Below, in pieces: positions 16,901 through 25,132 of a DNA stretch of 45,339 bases. The number at the start of each line of letters is the position of its first letter. Position 1 is the first letter of the stretch. A program made the position numbers and the translations under genes. Source of the stretch: Streptomyces muensis (GTDB lineage Bacteria > Actinomycetota > Actinomycetes > Streptomycetales > Streptomycetaceae); contig NZ_JAKEIP010000047.1 in NCBI RefSeq assembly GCF_021474425.1, positions 1 to 45,339 on the forward strand. Direction: 5' to 3'. The notes beneath the pieces were generated by a model that was not told the origin of the DNA, did not search any database, and saw nothing but the letters and a program-made list of their open reading frames with translations.

Positions 16901-17866
16901 ATGCATCCCTTCTCCTACACCAGGGCCGCCAACACCCGGCAAGCCCTCGACGCGGGCCGCGCCGGCGGCCGTTACATCGCCGGCGGCACCACACTCGTCG
17001 ACCTGATGCGCGAGACCGTCGAACGCCCCCGCACGATCGTCGACATCAGCGCCCTGCCCCTGCGCGAGATCATGGTCACCCGGCGCGGAGGCCTGCGCAT
17101 CGGCGCGCTGGTCCGGATGTCCGAGGCCGCCGCCCACCGGGGCGTGCGCGCCCTCTACCCCGTCATCTCGCAGGCGCTGGAGCTGAGCGCGTCGGCGCAG
17201 CTGCGCAACATGGCGACCATCGGCGGCAACATCATGCAGCGCACCCGCTGCACGTACTTCCGCGACGTGACCGCCGCCTGCAACAAGCGTGAGCCGGGCT
17301 CGGGTTGCGCGGCCCTGCACGGCGTCAACCGCACCCACGCGATCCTCGGCACCTCCGACGACTGCGTGGCCACCCACCCCTCCGACGCCGCCGTGGCGTT
17401 CACGGCCCTGGAGGCGACCGTGCACCTGCTGGGGCCGGACGGCGAGCGCACCGTGCCCTTCGCCGACTTCCTGCTCAGGCCGGGCAGCACACCGAACCGC
17501 GAACAGGCCTTGCGCAAGGGTGAGTTGATCACCTCCGTCGAGATTCCGGCCCTTCCTCGTCCGCTGCAGTCGGGCTATCTGAAGGTGCGCGACCGGCAGT
17601 CCTACGAGTTCGCGCTCACCTCGGCGGCCGTGGCACTGCACATCCGCGGCGGGGTGATCCACGAGGCCAAGGTCGCCGCCGGGGGAGTGGGCACCGTGCC
17701 CTGGAAGCTGCCCGCCGTCGAGCGGGAGCTCATCGGGCAGCGGCCGTCGAACGTCCTGTGGACCAAGGCCGCCGAGCGGGCGGCGGACGGGGCGCGGCCC
17801 CTCCGACACAACCGTTTCAAGGTCGAGTTGCTCAACGGACCGTCGAGCGCCAACTGCGCGTCGTAG
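16901..17866 (+). CDS. Aldehyde oxidoreductase FAD subunit (PaoB/YagS-like), altered C-terminus
   Basis: FAD-binding subunit (321 residues as read). AGGTTLVDLM (27-36) and ATIGGNIMQRTRC (105-117) are the FAD-binding loops of the family. Cys117, 127, 136 and 155 in RCTYF, CNKREPGSGC and SDDC match the extra [4Fe-4S] site known in E. coli PaoB. The last eleven residues (LNGPSSANCAS) do not fit the family. Dropping into another frame near 17828-17831 gives AQRTVERQLRVVGGGK and a TGA at 17878-17880 that overlaps the GTG start of paoC by 4 bp. The natural end was therefore probably there, and one base seems to have been lost. The cofactor sites lie far upstream and are intact, so the protein may still work. 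Confidence 0.88.
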   Translation: MHPFSYTRAANTRQALDAGRAGGRYIAGGTTLVDLMRETVERPRTIVDISALPLREIMVTRRGGLRIGALVRMSEAAAHRGVRALYPVISQALELSASAQLRNMATIGGNIMQRTRCTYFRDVTAACNKREPGSGCAALHGVNRTHAILGTSDDCVATHPSDAAVAFTALEATVHLLGPDGERTVPFADFLLRPGSTPNREQALRKGELITSVEIPALPRPLQSGYLKVRDRQSYEFALTSAAVALHIRGGVIHEAKVAAGGVGTVPWKLPAVERELIGQRPSNVLWTKAAERAADGARPLRHNRFKVELLNGPSSANCAS

Positions 17867-17876
17867 GAGGTGGCAA

Positions 17877-20084
17877 GTGAGCCCGCAGCCGCAGGCAGCC
17901 GTCGGAGCGCCGCTGTCCCGGGTGGACGGGCGGCTGAAGGTGACCGGCCAGGCCAAGTACGCCGCCGACCACGACATCGACGGCGTCGTGCACGCCGTCG
18001 TCGTCGACAGCAGCATCGCCCGTGGCCGTATCACCGGCATCGACACGCGTGACGCGGAAGCCCAGCGTGGAGTCCTGGGCGTCATCAGCCACCTCGACAA
18101 GCCCAGGCTGACCTACCGCCAGAACCAGGTCAGCAACGCCTTCCCGGGTGAGCGGCTGCACGTCTTCCAGGACGACACCGTCCGGTTCTTCGGCCAGCCG
18201 GTCGCCGTCGTGGTGGCCACCACGCTGGAGGCCGCGGAGCACGCCGCGAGCCTGGTGAAGGTCTCCTACGACGCCGAAGAGTCGGCGACCGACCTGACCC
18301 GCGGCCCGGCCCAGGACGGGCCCCCGCCCTTCGCGCGGCCGTATGCGCGGGGGAACGCCGAGGAAGCGCTGGGTTCGGCGGATGTCCGGCTTGATCTGGC
18401 CTACCGGCTCTCCCGCAACCACCACAATCCGATGGAGACGCACGCCACCATCGCCCGCTGGGACGGCGACAAGCTCACCGTGTGGGACAAGACCCAGTGG
18501 GTGATCGGCACACAGAACGAGCTCGCTGCCGTGTTCGGCATCCCGCTGGAGAACGTGCGTGTCCTGTCGCCGTTCATCGGCGGCGCGTTCGGCAGCGCGC
18601 TGCGGGCCTGGCCGCACGTCACCATCGCGGCACTCGCCGCCCGCGAGATCGGCCGCCCGGTGAAACTCGCCCTGACCCGCAGGCAGATGTACTTCACGGT
18701 GGGCTACCGGCCCGCGTACGAGTACAAGCTGCGCCTGGGCAGCACCCGGCGCGGACGGCTGACCGCGATGACCCACGACTTCAAGTACGAGACCTCCCGC
18801 TACGAACAGTTCTGGGAGGCCAACCTGGCGCTCGGGCAGATGCTCTACGCCGTGCCCAACGTCAGCCAGAACCCCCAGATCGTGCCGCTCGATGTCAGCA
18901 CCCCGCTGTGGATGCGCGGCCCCGGCTACGGCAGCTCCGCCTTCGTCATCGAGACGGCGATGGACGAACTCGCCTACAAGCTCGGCATCGACCCGATCGA
19001 GCTGCGGCTGCGCAACGAACCCGGTGAGGACCCGTCGACCCAGCAGCCCTTCTCCACGCGGCGGTTGCGCGAGTGCTTCCGGGTCGGCGCCCGCGCCTTC
19101 GGCTGGCGCCGGCGCGACCCCAGGCCCCGCTCCACCCGTGACGGCGACTGGCTGATCGGCACCGGCGTGGCCACCGGCTGCTACGACGTCTTCCGCGGAC
19201 AGGCCCAGGCGCACGCCCGGCTCGACGCGGACGGCACCGCGGTGGTCCAGTCCGCGACCCACGACACGGGCACGGGCACGTACACCTCCATGACCCAGGT
19301 CGCCGCCGACGCCCTCGGCCTGACGGTACGCAACGTCACCTTCCGGCTGGGCGACTCCGCCATGCCGCCGGCCCCGGCCCAGGGCGCCTCGCAGACCATG
19401 CTCAGTGTGGGGTCCGCCGTCCAGGACACCTGCGACATGCTGCGTGAGCAGGCCATCAAGCTCGCGGTCGAGGACGAGCGCTCACCGCTGCACGGCGTCG
19501 ACCCCGACGACGTCGTGGTCCGCGGCGGGCGGCTGCATGTGAAGGGCGACCCCGCGCGCGGTGAGACCTACCGGCAGCTCCTGGCCCGCAACAACCGCAC
19601 CTATCTGGAGGCGCGCGGGTCGTACACGCCGGAGGAGGAGAGCCGGTTCTCGATGTACGGCTACGCCGCGATGTTCGCCGAAGTCGCGGTCGATGCCCGG
19701 CTCGGTCTGGTCCGGGTGCGGCGGATGCTGGGCGTGTACGACGCGGGGCGCATCATCAGCCCCAAGCTGGCCGAGAGCCAGGCCGTCGGCGGCATGGTGG
19801 GCGGCATCGGCGCGGCCCTCCTTGAACACACGGTCACCGACCACCGCGACGGCCGGATCGTCAACGCCAACCTCGCCGACTACCTCGTCCCCGTCAACGC
19901 CGACATCCCCGACCTCAAGGCCGTCTACCTCGACGGGGAGGACTACAAGGCCGCCCCCATCGGCGTGAAGAGCCTCGGCGAGCTCGTGCAGATCGGCGTG
20001 GCACCCGCCATCGCCAACGCCGTCTTCCACGCCACCGGACGCCGCGTCCGCGAACTGCCCATCACCGCCGAAGCCCTGCTCTGA
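17877..20084 (+). CDS. Aldehyde oxidoreductase molybdenum-cofactor subunit (PaoC/YagR-like)
   Basis: The 735-residue catalytic subunit binds the molybdopterin cytosine dinucleotide cofactor and oxidises aldehydes to acids with water-derived oxygen. GAPLSRVDGRLKVTGQAKYA at the N-terminus is the family start. IGGAFGSALRAWPH (about residue 235) and MRGPGYGSSAF (about 345) are cofactor-contact loops. GVKSLGELVQIG near the C-terminus holds the catalytic Glu (about residue 702). There is no signal peptide of its own; export would be by hitchhiking with the Tat signal of PaoA, as in E. coli. The GTG at 17877 is supported by AGGAGG at 17865-17870 and by overlap with the ancestral paoB stop. The substrate range is not readable from sequence, but aromatic aldehydes are typical of the family. 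Confidence 0.93.
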   Translation: MSPQPQAAVGAPLSRVDGRLKVTGQAKYAADHDIDGVVHAVVVDSSIARGRITGIDTRDAEAQRGVLGVISHLDKPRLTYRQNQVSNAFPGERLHVFQDDTVRFFGQPVAVVVATTLEAAEHAASLVKVSYDAEESATDLTRGPAQDGPPPFARPYARGNAEEALGSADVRLDLAYRLSRNHHNPMETHATIARWDGDKLTVWDKTQWVIGTQNELAAVFGIPLENVRVLSPFIGGAFGSALRAWPHVTIAALAAREIGRPVKLALTRRQMYFTVGYRPAYEYKLRLGSTRRGRLTAMTHDFKYETSRYEQFWEANLALGQMLYAVPNVSQNPQIVPLDVSTPLWMRGPGYGSSAFVIETAMDELAYKLGIDPIELRLRNEPGEDPSTQQPFSTRRLRECFRVGARAFGWRRRDPRPRSTRDGDWLIGTGVATGCYDVFRGQAQAHARLDADGTAVVQSATHDTGTGTYTSMTQVAADALGLTVRNVTFRLGDSAMPPAPAQGASQTMLSVGSAVQDTCDMLREQAIKLAVEDERSPLHGVDPDDVVVRGGRLHVKGDPARGETYRQLLARNNRTYLEARGSYTPEEESRFSMYGYAAMFAEVAVDARLGLVRVRRMLGVYDAGRIISPKLAESQAVGGMVGGIGAALLEHTVTDHRDGRIVNANLADYLVPVNADIPDLKAVYLDGEDYKAAPIGVKSLGELVQIGVAPAIANAVFHATGRRVRELPITAEALL

Positions 20085-20137
20085 ACCCCGGACGGCCGGG
20101 CCTCCTTCCCCCGGCGGGCCCGCAGCCGATCCGGTCG

Positions 20138-20184
20138 GCCCGCCGCCGCGCCTCGATCCCCCATTTGCCGGCGCGGCGGCGGGC
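20138..20184 (+). terminator. Strong hairpin between paoC and xdhC
   Basis: GCCCGCCGCCGCGCC (20138-20152) and GGCGCGGCGGCGGGC (20170-20184) form a perfect 15-bp stem with a 17-nt loop. There is no U-run, as is usual in Streptomyces. It may end or attenuate transcription before the maturation gene, lowering its dose relative to the enzyme subunits. Confidence 0.7.
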
Positions 20185-20216
20185 TCCCCACCTCCCGCCC
20201 TCTTGGAGAGCCACTC

Positions 20217-21371
20217 ATGCTGAACATCGCGGACACGCTGTACCGCTGGTGCCGCGAGGCCCGCCCCTTCGCCCTCGCCACCGTCATCCAGGTCAGCGGC
20301 AGCGCACCCCTGCCGCCCGGCACCGCACTGGCCGTGGACACCGACGGCAACGTGGCCGGCAGCATCTCCGGGGGGTGCGTGGAAGGCGCCGTCTACGAGC
20401 TGTGCACGCAGGTCCTGGAGTCCGGCGAACCCCCGATACGGGCCTCGTTCGGCTACTCCGACGATGACGCCTTCGCCGTGGGCCTGACCTGCGGCGGCGA
20501 GATCGAGGTCCTCGTCCAGCGGATCGACCCCGCCGACCAGCCCCACCTCACCACCGCCCTGGAAGAGGTACTGGCCGGTGTGCCCATCTCCGTGGCGCAG
20601 GTGATCGACGGGCCGCGGCGTCTTCTCGGCCGCACCCTGTCCGTCTTCGGGGGCGGCAGCGCGTACGACGGGACATTGGGTAGCCAGCGGATGGACCGTA
20701 CGGTGGCCACGCAGGTGTGCGCGCTGCTGCGGGCTGGCCGGACCGGCCGCGTCGAGGTCGGCGGCGACGCCGACACCTGCCCTCAGAAGCTGATGCTCCT
20801 GGTCCACACCCAGGCGCCGCCGCCCCGCATGCTGATCTTCGGCGCCGTCGACTTCGCCGCCGCCCTCGGCCAGGCCGGACGCTTCCTCGGCTACCACGTC
20901 ACCGTCTGCGATGCCCGCCCCGTCTTCGCCACCCGTGAGCGCTTCCCGTACGCCGACGAGGTCGTCGTCGACTGGCCCCACCGCTACCTGGAGCACGCCG
21001 AGGTCGACGCCCGCACCGCGATCTGCGTCCTCACCCACGACGCCAAGTTCGACATCCCCCTGCTCCGCACGGCCCTCAAACTCCCCGTCGCCTACATCGG
21101 CGCGATGGGCTCCCGCCGCACCCACGAAGACCGTCTGGAACGTCTGCGCAAGACCGGCGTGTCCGAGGAGCACCTCGCGCTGCTGCACTCACCCATCGGG
21201 CTCGACCTCGGCGCCCACACCCCGGAGGAGACGGCGATCTCCATCACCGCCGAGATCATCGCCCACACCCACAACGGCACCGGCCTGCCCCTGTCCCGCG
21301 TCCCCGGTCCGATCCACGGTTCCGTCCCCGTGGCCCAGGTGTCGTCGCCGGCCGAGCTCCTGGCCGTATGA
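20217..21371 (+). CDS. XdhC/CoxI-family molybdenum-cofactor maturation protein (PaoD-like)
   Basis: A chaperone that binds the molybdenum cofactor, favours its sulfurated form and delivers it to the large subunit; it is not part of the final enzyme. The N-terminal XdhC/CoxI domain shows GSAPLPPGTALAV and GSISGGCVEGAVYE (Cys in SGGCVE), with LTCGGEIEVLV near residue 95. The C-terminal Rossmann-like domain starts at PRMLIFGAVDFAAALGQAG (about 203) and contains VLTHDAKFDIPLL and YIGAMGSRRT. The 384-residue length is normal. GGAGAG just upstream supports the ATG at 20217. It follows the hairpin after paoC; order and orientation match paoABCD-type clusters. Confidence 0.92.
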   Translation: MLNIADTLYRWCREARPFALATVIQVSGSAPLPPGTALAVDTDGNVAGSISGGCVEGAVYELCTQVLESGEPPIRASFGYSDDDAFAVGLTCGGEIEVLVQRIDPADQPHLTTALEEVLAGVPISVAQVIDGPRRLLGRTLSVFGGGSAYDGTLGSQRMDRTVATQVCALLRAGRTGRVEVGGDADTCPQKLMLLVHTQAPPPRMLIFGAVDFAAALGQAGRFLGYHVTVCDARPVFATRERFPYADEVVVDWPHRYLEHAEVDARTAICVLTHDAKFDIPLLRTALKLPVAYIGAMGSRRTHEDRLERLRKTGVSEEHLALLHSPIGLDLGAHTPEETAISITAEIIAHTHNGTGLPLSRVPGPIHGSVPVAQVSSPAELLAV

Positions 21372-21400
21372 GGCCGCACGTGGGCGGAGCCGCTCGCGTC

Positions 21401-22270
21401 TCAGCGCAGCGGCTCCATCTCCCAACTGGCCAGCATCCGCAGGGCTTCCTCCGAGCGGGAGCCGGGCTCGGCGTGGTAGGTGACCAGCCGCATGGGGGCG
21501 CCCCCGTGAAGTGCCATGGGTTCGTGGACGAGGTCGAACTCTCCCACCAGCGGGTGCCGCATCCGCACGGTCTCGCCGACGGTCCCGCAGCTCACCTCGT
21601 GCCGTGCCCACAGTTGCCGGAACTCCTCGCTCTGCTGCGACAACTCCTGGATCAGCGAAGAGAAGTGCGGGTCCCCGGGGCTCTTGCCGGCGTTCATGCG
21701 CAACGCTCTCGCGACTCTCAGAGCGGTGCTGCCCGGATCGGCGAACCTCTCGCGAGCCTCGGACGAGAGGAAGGCCAGCCGGGCCGCGTTGCGCTCCTCG
21801 GGCGGCAGCAGGCCCCAGTCCCCGAAGACGGCCGCGGCGAGCCGGTTCCACCCCAGGATGTCCAGCCGCCGGTCGACGACGTAGGCGGGCACCCCGAGCG
21901 CGTCGAGCAGGTGCCGCACGCTGGGCCGCAGACGCTGCTGCGGGGGCGGAGCCTGCGCCGCGCTCTGCCGCTCGGGCTGGGCCAGCCGGACCAGATGCTC
22001 CCGCTCCTCGTCATTCAAGTGCAGTGCGCGGGCGATGGCGTCCAATACCTCCGCCGACATGGTCTCGCCGTAGCCCTGCTCCAGGCGCGCGTAATACGCG
22101 TACGACACCCCGGCCAACTGCGCCAGCTCCTCGCGCCGCAGTCCGGGGACCCGCCGCCGGCCGTACGAGGGCAGGCCCACGTCCTCGGGCCTGAGCCGGG
22201 CCCTGCGTGAGCGCAGGAACTCCTTCAACTCGGTACGCCGGTCGAGTCCGGACGTCGCATGTGAAGACAT
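21401..22270 (-). CDS. XRE-family regulator with MmyB-like ligand-binding domain
   Basis: A 289-residue cytoplasmic DNA-binding regulator common in Streptomyces. The helix-turn-helix is PGLRREELAQLAGVSYAYYA, residues about 43-62, followed by RLEQGYGETMSAEVLDAIAR. The C-terminal MmyB domain is marked by YVVDRRLDILGWNRLAAAVFGD (about 130-150) and by RHPLVGEFDLVHEPM near 245; in homologues this domain is PAS-like. It is the last gene before the divergent tetR promoter region and converges on xdhC with only 29 bp between stops. Proteins of this group often regulate a divergent oxidoreductase; here the divergent neighbour is a TetR regulator. The ATG at 22270 is the natural start for the family. 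Confidence 0.9.
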   Translation of the reverse strand: MSSHATSGLDRRTELKEFLRSRRARLRPEDVGLPSYGRRRVPGLRREELAQLAGVSYAYYARLEQGYGETMSAEVLDAIARALHLNDEEREHLVRLAQPERQSAAQAPPPQQRLRPSVRHLLDALGVPAYVVDRRLDILGWNRLAAAVFGDWGLLPPEERNAARLAFLSSEARERFADPGSTALRVARALRMNAGKSPGDPHFSSLIQELSQQSEEFRQLWARHEVSCGTVGETVRMRHPLVGEFDLVHEPMALHGGAPMRLVTYHAEPGSRSEEALRMLASWEMEPLR

Positions 22271-22343
22271 CTCTGCCCTCCGGTTGTCCTAGGTGCCTCG
22301 CGCGTGCGGTGCAGCGTACAGAATTGACTCAATGAATCATCTT

Positions 22344-22356
22344 GATACTCAGTATC
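22344..22356. promoter_or_regulatory. TetR-type operator 1
   Basis: GATACTCAGTATC is a perfect 6-1-6 palindrome in the XRE/tetR divergent region. Its core is shared with the second site 41 bp downstream (centre to centre), about four helical turns, so both would lie on the same face of the DNA. Confidence 0.65.
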
Positions 22357-22381
22357 TGGACACTACTCTGTGTCCTCGCCC

Positions 22382-22400
22382 TTTGATACTCGGTATCAAA
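22382..22400. promoter_or_regulatory. TetR-type operator 2
   Basis: TTTGATACTCGGTATCAAA is a perfect 8-3-8 palindrome about 27 bp before the tetR start codon. With operator 1 it gives the consensus GATACTCRGTATC. Its place suggests autorepression and possibly control of the divergent XRE gene. Confidence 0.7.
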
Positions 22401-22426
22401 GTGAGTCCTTGCTGTACCCTCCGGGT

Positions 22427-23053
22427 ATGTCTGAAAGCGCCCGTGCCGCCAACCAAGCCGCACGCAAGCGGCCCGGCCTGCGCGAGCGCGTGCGGGCGAC
22501 CGTTCAGGCGGAAGTGGTGGAGGTGGCGCACCGGCTCTTCACCGAGCAGGGGTTCGACCGGACCACCGTCGACCAGATCGCCGCCGAGGTGGGCCTGTCG
22601 CGCGCCAGCCTCTTCAGGTACTTCGGCACCAAGGAAGACATCGTCCTGGGACGCCTGGAGGAGACCGGCCACCAGATCGCGGCGGAGCTCGCCGCCCGCC
22701 CCGACGACGAGCAGCCCTGGGACGCGCTGCGCCGGGCCTTCGACGCCCTCACGCGGATCAACGAGGCGGCGCCGCCCGAGCAGGTACTCAGCTACCTGCG
22801 CATGCTCCAGGAGACCCCGTCACTGCGCGCGCGGCACCACGAGAAGCAACTGGGCTGGCAGAAGCTGCTGGTACCGGAGGTCGCCCGGCGGCTGGGGGCC
22901 GACCCCGACCGGCCCGAGGACACGAGGCCGAGCGCACTGGCCGCCGCCGCGCTCGCCTGCCTGGACGCGGCCTCCACGGCATGGGTCGCTTGTGAAGGCA
23001 CCGTCCCGCTGGCCGTGCTGCTCGACCGGGCGATGGGGGCGTTGGCGAAGTAA
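22427..23053 (+). CDS. TetR/AcrR-family transcriptional regulator
   Basis: A 208-residue one-component regulator. The N-terminal DNA-binding domain spans about residues 15-75: VAHRLFTEQGFDRTTVDQIA then AEVGLSRASLFRYFGTKEDIV, the classic TetR helix-turn-helix. The remainder is an all-helical ligand-binding domain with no recognisable specificity. The ATG at 22427 is preferred because it follows the promoter region with the two palindromes; the frame is open further upstream but would run through the operators. A strong hairpin follows the stop at once. No efflux pump or enzyme is adjacent, so its main target besides itself is unknown. Confidence 0.9.
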   Translation: MSESARAANQAARKRPGLRERVRATVQAEVVEVAHRLFTEQGFDRTTVDQIAAEVGLSRASLFRYFGTKEDIVLGRLEETGHQIAAELAARPDDEQPWDALRRAFDALTRINEAAPPEQVLSYLRMLQETPSLRARHHEKQLGWQKLLVPEVARRLGADPDRPEDTRPSALAAAALACLDAASTAWVACEGTVPLAVLLDRAMGALAK

Positions 23054-23059
23054 CCCGCC

Positions 23060-23083
23060 GGGCGGCGGCCGCGGCCGCCGCCC
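23060..23083 (+). terminator. tetR terminator hairpin
   Basis: A 24-nt perfect GC palindrome beginning seven bases after the tetR stop codon. It can fold into a stem of about ten pairs with a tight loop, consistent with a Streptomyces-type U-less terminator that separates tetR from the GntR gene. Confidence 0.65.
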
Positions 23084-23153
23084 GCCGCGCGCTTCGCTTC
23101 CATGTACGGCGTCGCTCGCCTCAAGAACAGCCGAGGAGTTGAGCGGCGGTACG

Positions 23154-23163
23154 CTGTATACAG
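23154..23163. promoter_or_regulatory. GntR-type operator before the gntR gene
   Basis: CTGTATACAG is a perfect 10-bp palindrome 30 bp before the gntR start. A near-identical CTGTATACAT occurs before the catabolic operon. GTATAC-centred sites are common for FCD-class GntR regulators, so autoregulation is likely. Confidence 0.6.
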
Positions 23164-23192
23164 GATGGTGTGCGATGAAAGCGGGGAGATGC

Positions 23193-23918
23193 ATGGCTCG
23201 GGCAACCGGTAAGAGCGAAGCGGTCTACGAGCGGCTCAAGGGCGACATCGAGTCGTTGCGGCTGCGGCCGGGAGCCAAGCTGAGCGAGGTCCAAGTGGGG
23301 GAGGAGCTCGGCGCCTCGCGCACGCCGGTGCGGGAGGCCATCCGCCGTCTCGCGAGGGACGGGCTCGTCGACTTCGTGCCGGGTGAGGTGGCCCGGGTGG
23401 CCCCGATCTCGCTCGGCGGAGTACGCGCCCTGTTCGAGTTCCGGATGCTGTTGGAGCCCCGGGCTGCCGCGTCGGTCGCGACAGCGGGTGCCGCCGACGA
23501 ACGCGTACTCGTGCCGTTCCGTGACCTGCTCAAGCGGCTGGAGGAGTTCGACGAATCCTTCGGCGCGCTGGACGCCGGTGCGCAGGTCCGGTCGTACACG
23601 AAGTTCTACGACGTGACCGAGAGCTTCGACCAGGCCGTCATCGCCGCGTGCCGGAACCCCTATCTCGCCCGCACGATCCGCGACCTGCGCGGCCAGACCG
23701 TACGGCTGCGGCACCTCTCGCACAGCGGGCCACGTCGCATGCTGAACTCGCTGGAGGAGCACCGCGCGATGCTGAAGGCGATCACCCGCGGGGATGCCCA
23801 GGCGGCGGAGGCGGCCTGCCGGCACCACCTGGCGCAGACGCTCCAGGCGCTCATCGACAACCTGACCAGCCAGGACCTGACGTTCGGGAGGGACGTCCAG
23901 GTGGACATCACGGGCTGA
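23193..23918 (+). CDS. GntR-family regulator, FCD class
   Basis: A 241-residue regulator. The winged helix lies at residues 10-75, with LRPGAKLSEVQVGEELGASR then TPVREAIRRLARDGLV, the standard GntR recognition region. The C-terminal FCD domain (about 85-225) is helical; Asp/His metal-ligand candidates occur in SFDQAVIAAC and EEHRAMLKAI and in ACRHHLAQTL. FCD regulators usually bind small carboxylic acids and repress catabolic genes. The ATG at 23193 has GGGGAGA five bases upstream; an ATG at 23175 would add six residues. It lies just before the Ldh-ABM-cupin-ALDH operon in the same direction, with a shared palindrome in both promoter regions, so it is probably that operon's repressor. Confidence 0.9.
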   Translation: MARATGKSEAVYERLKGDIESLRLRPGAKLSEVQVGEELGASRTPVREAIRRLARDGLVDFVPGEVARVAPISLGGVRALFEFRMLLEPRAAASVATAGAADERVLVPFRDLLKRLEEFDESFGALDAGAQVRSYTKFYDVTESFDQAVIAACRNPYLARTIRDLRGQTVRLRHLSHSGPRRMLNSLEEHRAMLKAITRGDAQAAEAACRHHLAQTLQALIDNLTSQDLTFGRDVQVDITG

Positions 23919-23987
23919 CTCTCGCCGCGAGGGATGTGTGTGGGGTTGCGCTTCCGCCTTCCCTGCTATGGATTTCCAAGTGCAGGG

Positions 23988-24018
23988 CTGTATACATTGC
24001 TGGATACCCTCTGGATAC
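23988..24018 (+). promoter_or_regulatory. GntR-type operator before the catabolic operon
   Basis: CTGTATACAT (23988-23997) matches the palindrome before gntR in nine of ten bases. Two GGATAC direct repeats follow at 24002-24007 and 24013-24018, 11 bp apart. The cluster ends 40 bp before the Ldh start codon. Confidence 0.55.
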
Positions 24019-24058
24019 ATCCTGACAACCTGACCTGCTTGATGCGAGGGGTCCTCTC

Positions 24059-25132
24059 ATGCCGCACACCGTCGGCGCCGCCGACCTGCTTCGGTTCGCC
24101 GCCGCCACCACCGAGGCGTACGGCGTTCCCCCCGCAGACGCCCAACTGCTCGCGGACACCCTGGTGACCGCGGAGCTGTGGGGCCATCCGTCGCACGGGA
24201 TGCTGCGTCTGCCCTGGTACCTCGGCCGTCTCGCGAGCGGCGCGACGGCCGCGGTCGCCGCGCCCGAGACTGTCGGTGACAGCGGAGCCGTTCTCGTCGT
24301 CGACGGCCGCGACGGTCTCGGTCAGATCCTCACCGACCGCGCGGTGACCTGGGGCGTGGAGCGTGCCCGTCGGCACGGCGTCAGCGCGGTCGCCGTCCGC
24401 AACTCAGGTCACTTCGGGACGGCCGCCTACTTCACCCGCAAGGCCGCCGAGCAGGGCTGCGTGGCACTGCTGGCCACCAACGCCAGCCCGGCCATGGCAC
24501 CTTGGGGCGGCAAGGAGAAGACGATCGGCACCAATCCGTGGTCGATCGCCGCCCCGGGCGGCCGCCACGGCACGGTCGTGATGGACATCGCCAACACCGC
24601 CGCGGCGCGCGGCAAGATCTACCACGCCAAGGAGCGCGGCGAGCCGATCCCCGAGGGCTGGGCGGCCGACGCGGACGGTGTGCCGACCACCGATCCGCGG
24701 CGCGCCATCGAGGGACTGATCCTGCCGATGGCCGGACACAAGGGGTACGCCATCTCCTTCATGTTCGACGTGCTGGCGGGCGTGCTGACCGGCAGCGCCT
24801 TCGGCTCGTCCGTGGTCGGCCCCTACCGGCCCACCGGCCGCAGCGGCGTCGGTCACCTGCTGATCTGCGTCGACATCCGCTCCATGGCCGACCCGGCGGA
24901 GTTCGAGGAGCGGATGGAGGCCCTCATCGAGGAGACCAAGTCCACCCCCACCGCCCCGGGCACGGCCGAGATCCTCGTCCCCGGCGAGCCGGAGATCCGC
25001 ACCGCCGAGCGCCTGCGCACCGAGGGCATCACGCTCGTCGACGACACCTGGGCCGCGCTCGTCCGCGTCGCCGCCGAAACCGCCGTACCCCTTCCTGTCC
25101 CGGTCCCCAAGTCCCAGGAGCTGCCCGCATGA
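24059..25132 (+). CDS. Ldh2/malate-L-lactate dehydrogenase family NAD(P)-dependent oxidoreductase
   Basis: A 357-residue cytoplasmic oxidoreductase of the Ldh_2 family, which interconverts 2-keto acids and 2-hydroxy acids or related compounds such as ureidoglycolate and diketogulonate. Family markers are ELWGHPSHGMLRLP (His near residue 46), VRNSGHFGTAAYF (catalytic His near residue 119), LATNASPAMAPWGGKEKTIG (about 140-160) and MAGHKGYAISFMFDVLAG (about 225). The length is typical. GAGGGG lies before the ATG at 24059. It is the first gene of a tight operon; its stop overlaps the next start as ATGA. The exact substrate cannot be read. Confidence 0.9.
   Translation: MPHTVGAADLLRFAAATTEAYGVPPADAQLLADTLVTAELWGHPSHGMLRLPWYLGRLASGATAAVAAPETVGDSGAVLVVDGRDGLGQILTDRAVTWGVERARRHGVSAVAVRNSGHFGTAAYFTRKAAEQGCVALLATNASPAMAPWGGKEKTIGTNPWSIAAPGGRHGTVVMDIANTAAARGKIYHAKERGEPIPEGWAADADGVPTTDPRRAIEGLILPMAGHKGYAISFMFDVLAGVLTGSAFGSSVVGPYRPTGRSGVGHLLICVDIRSMADPAEFEERMEALIEETKSTPTAPGTAEILVPGEPEIRTAERLRTEGITLVDDTWAALVRVAAETAVPLPVPVPKSQELPA

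Noticed and set aside
22293..23918. 541-codon frame spanning tetR and gntR
   Set aside because: Its first half is an out-of-frame shadow of tetR; only the part from 23193 (GntR) is real.
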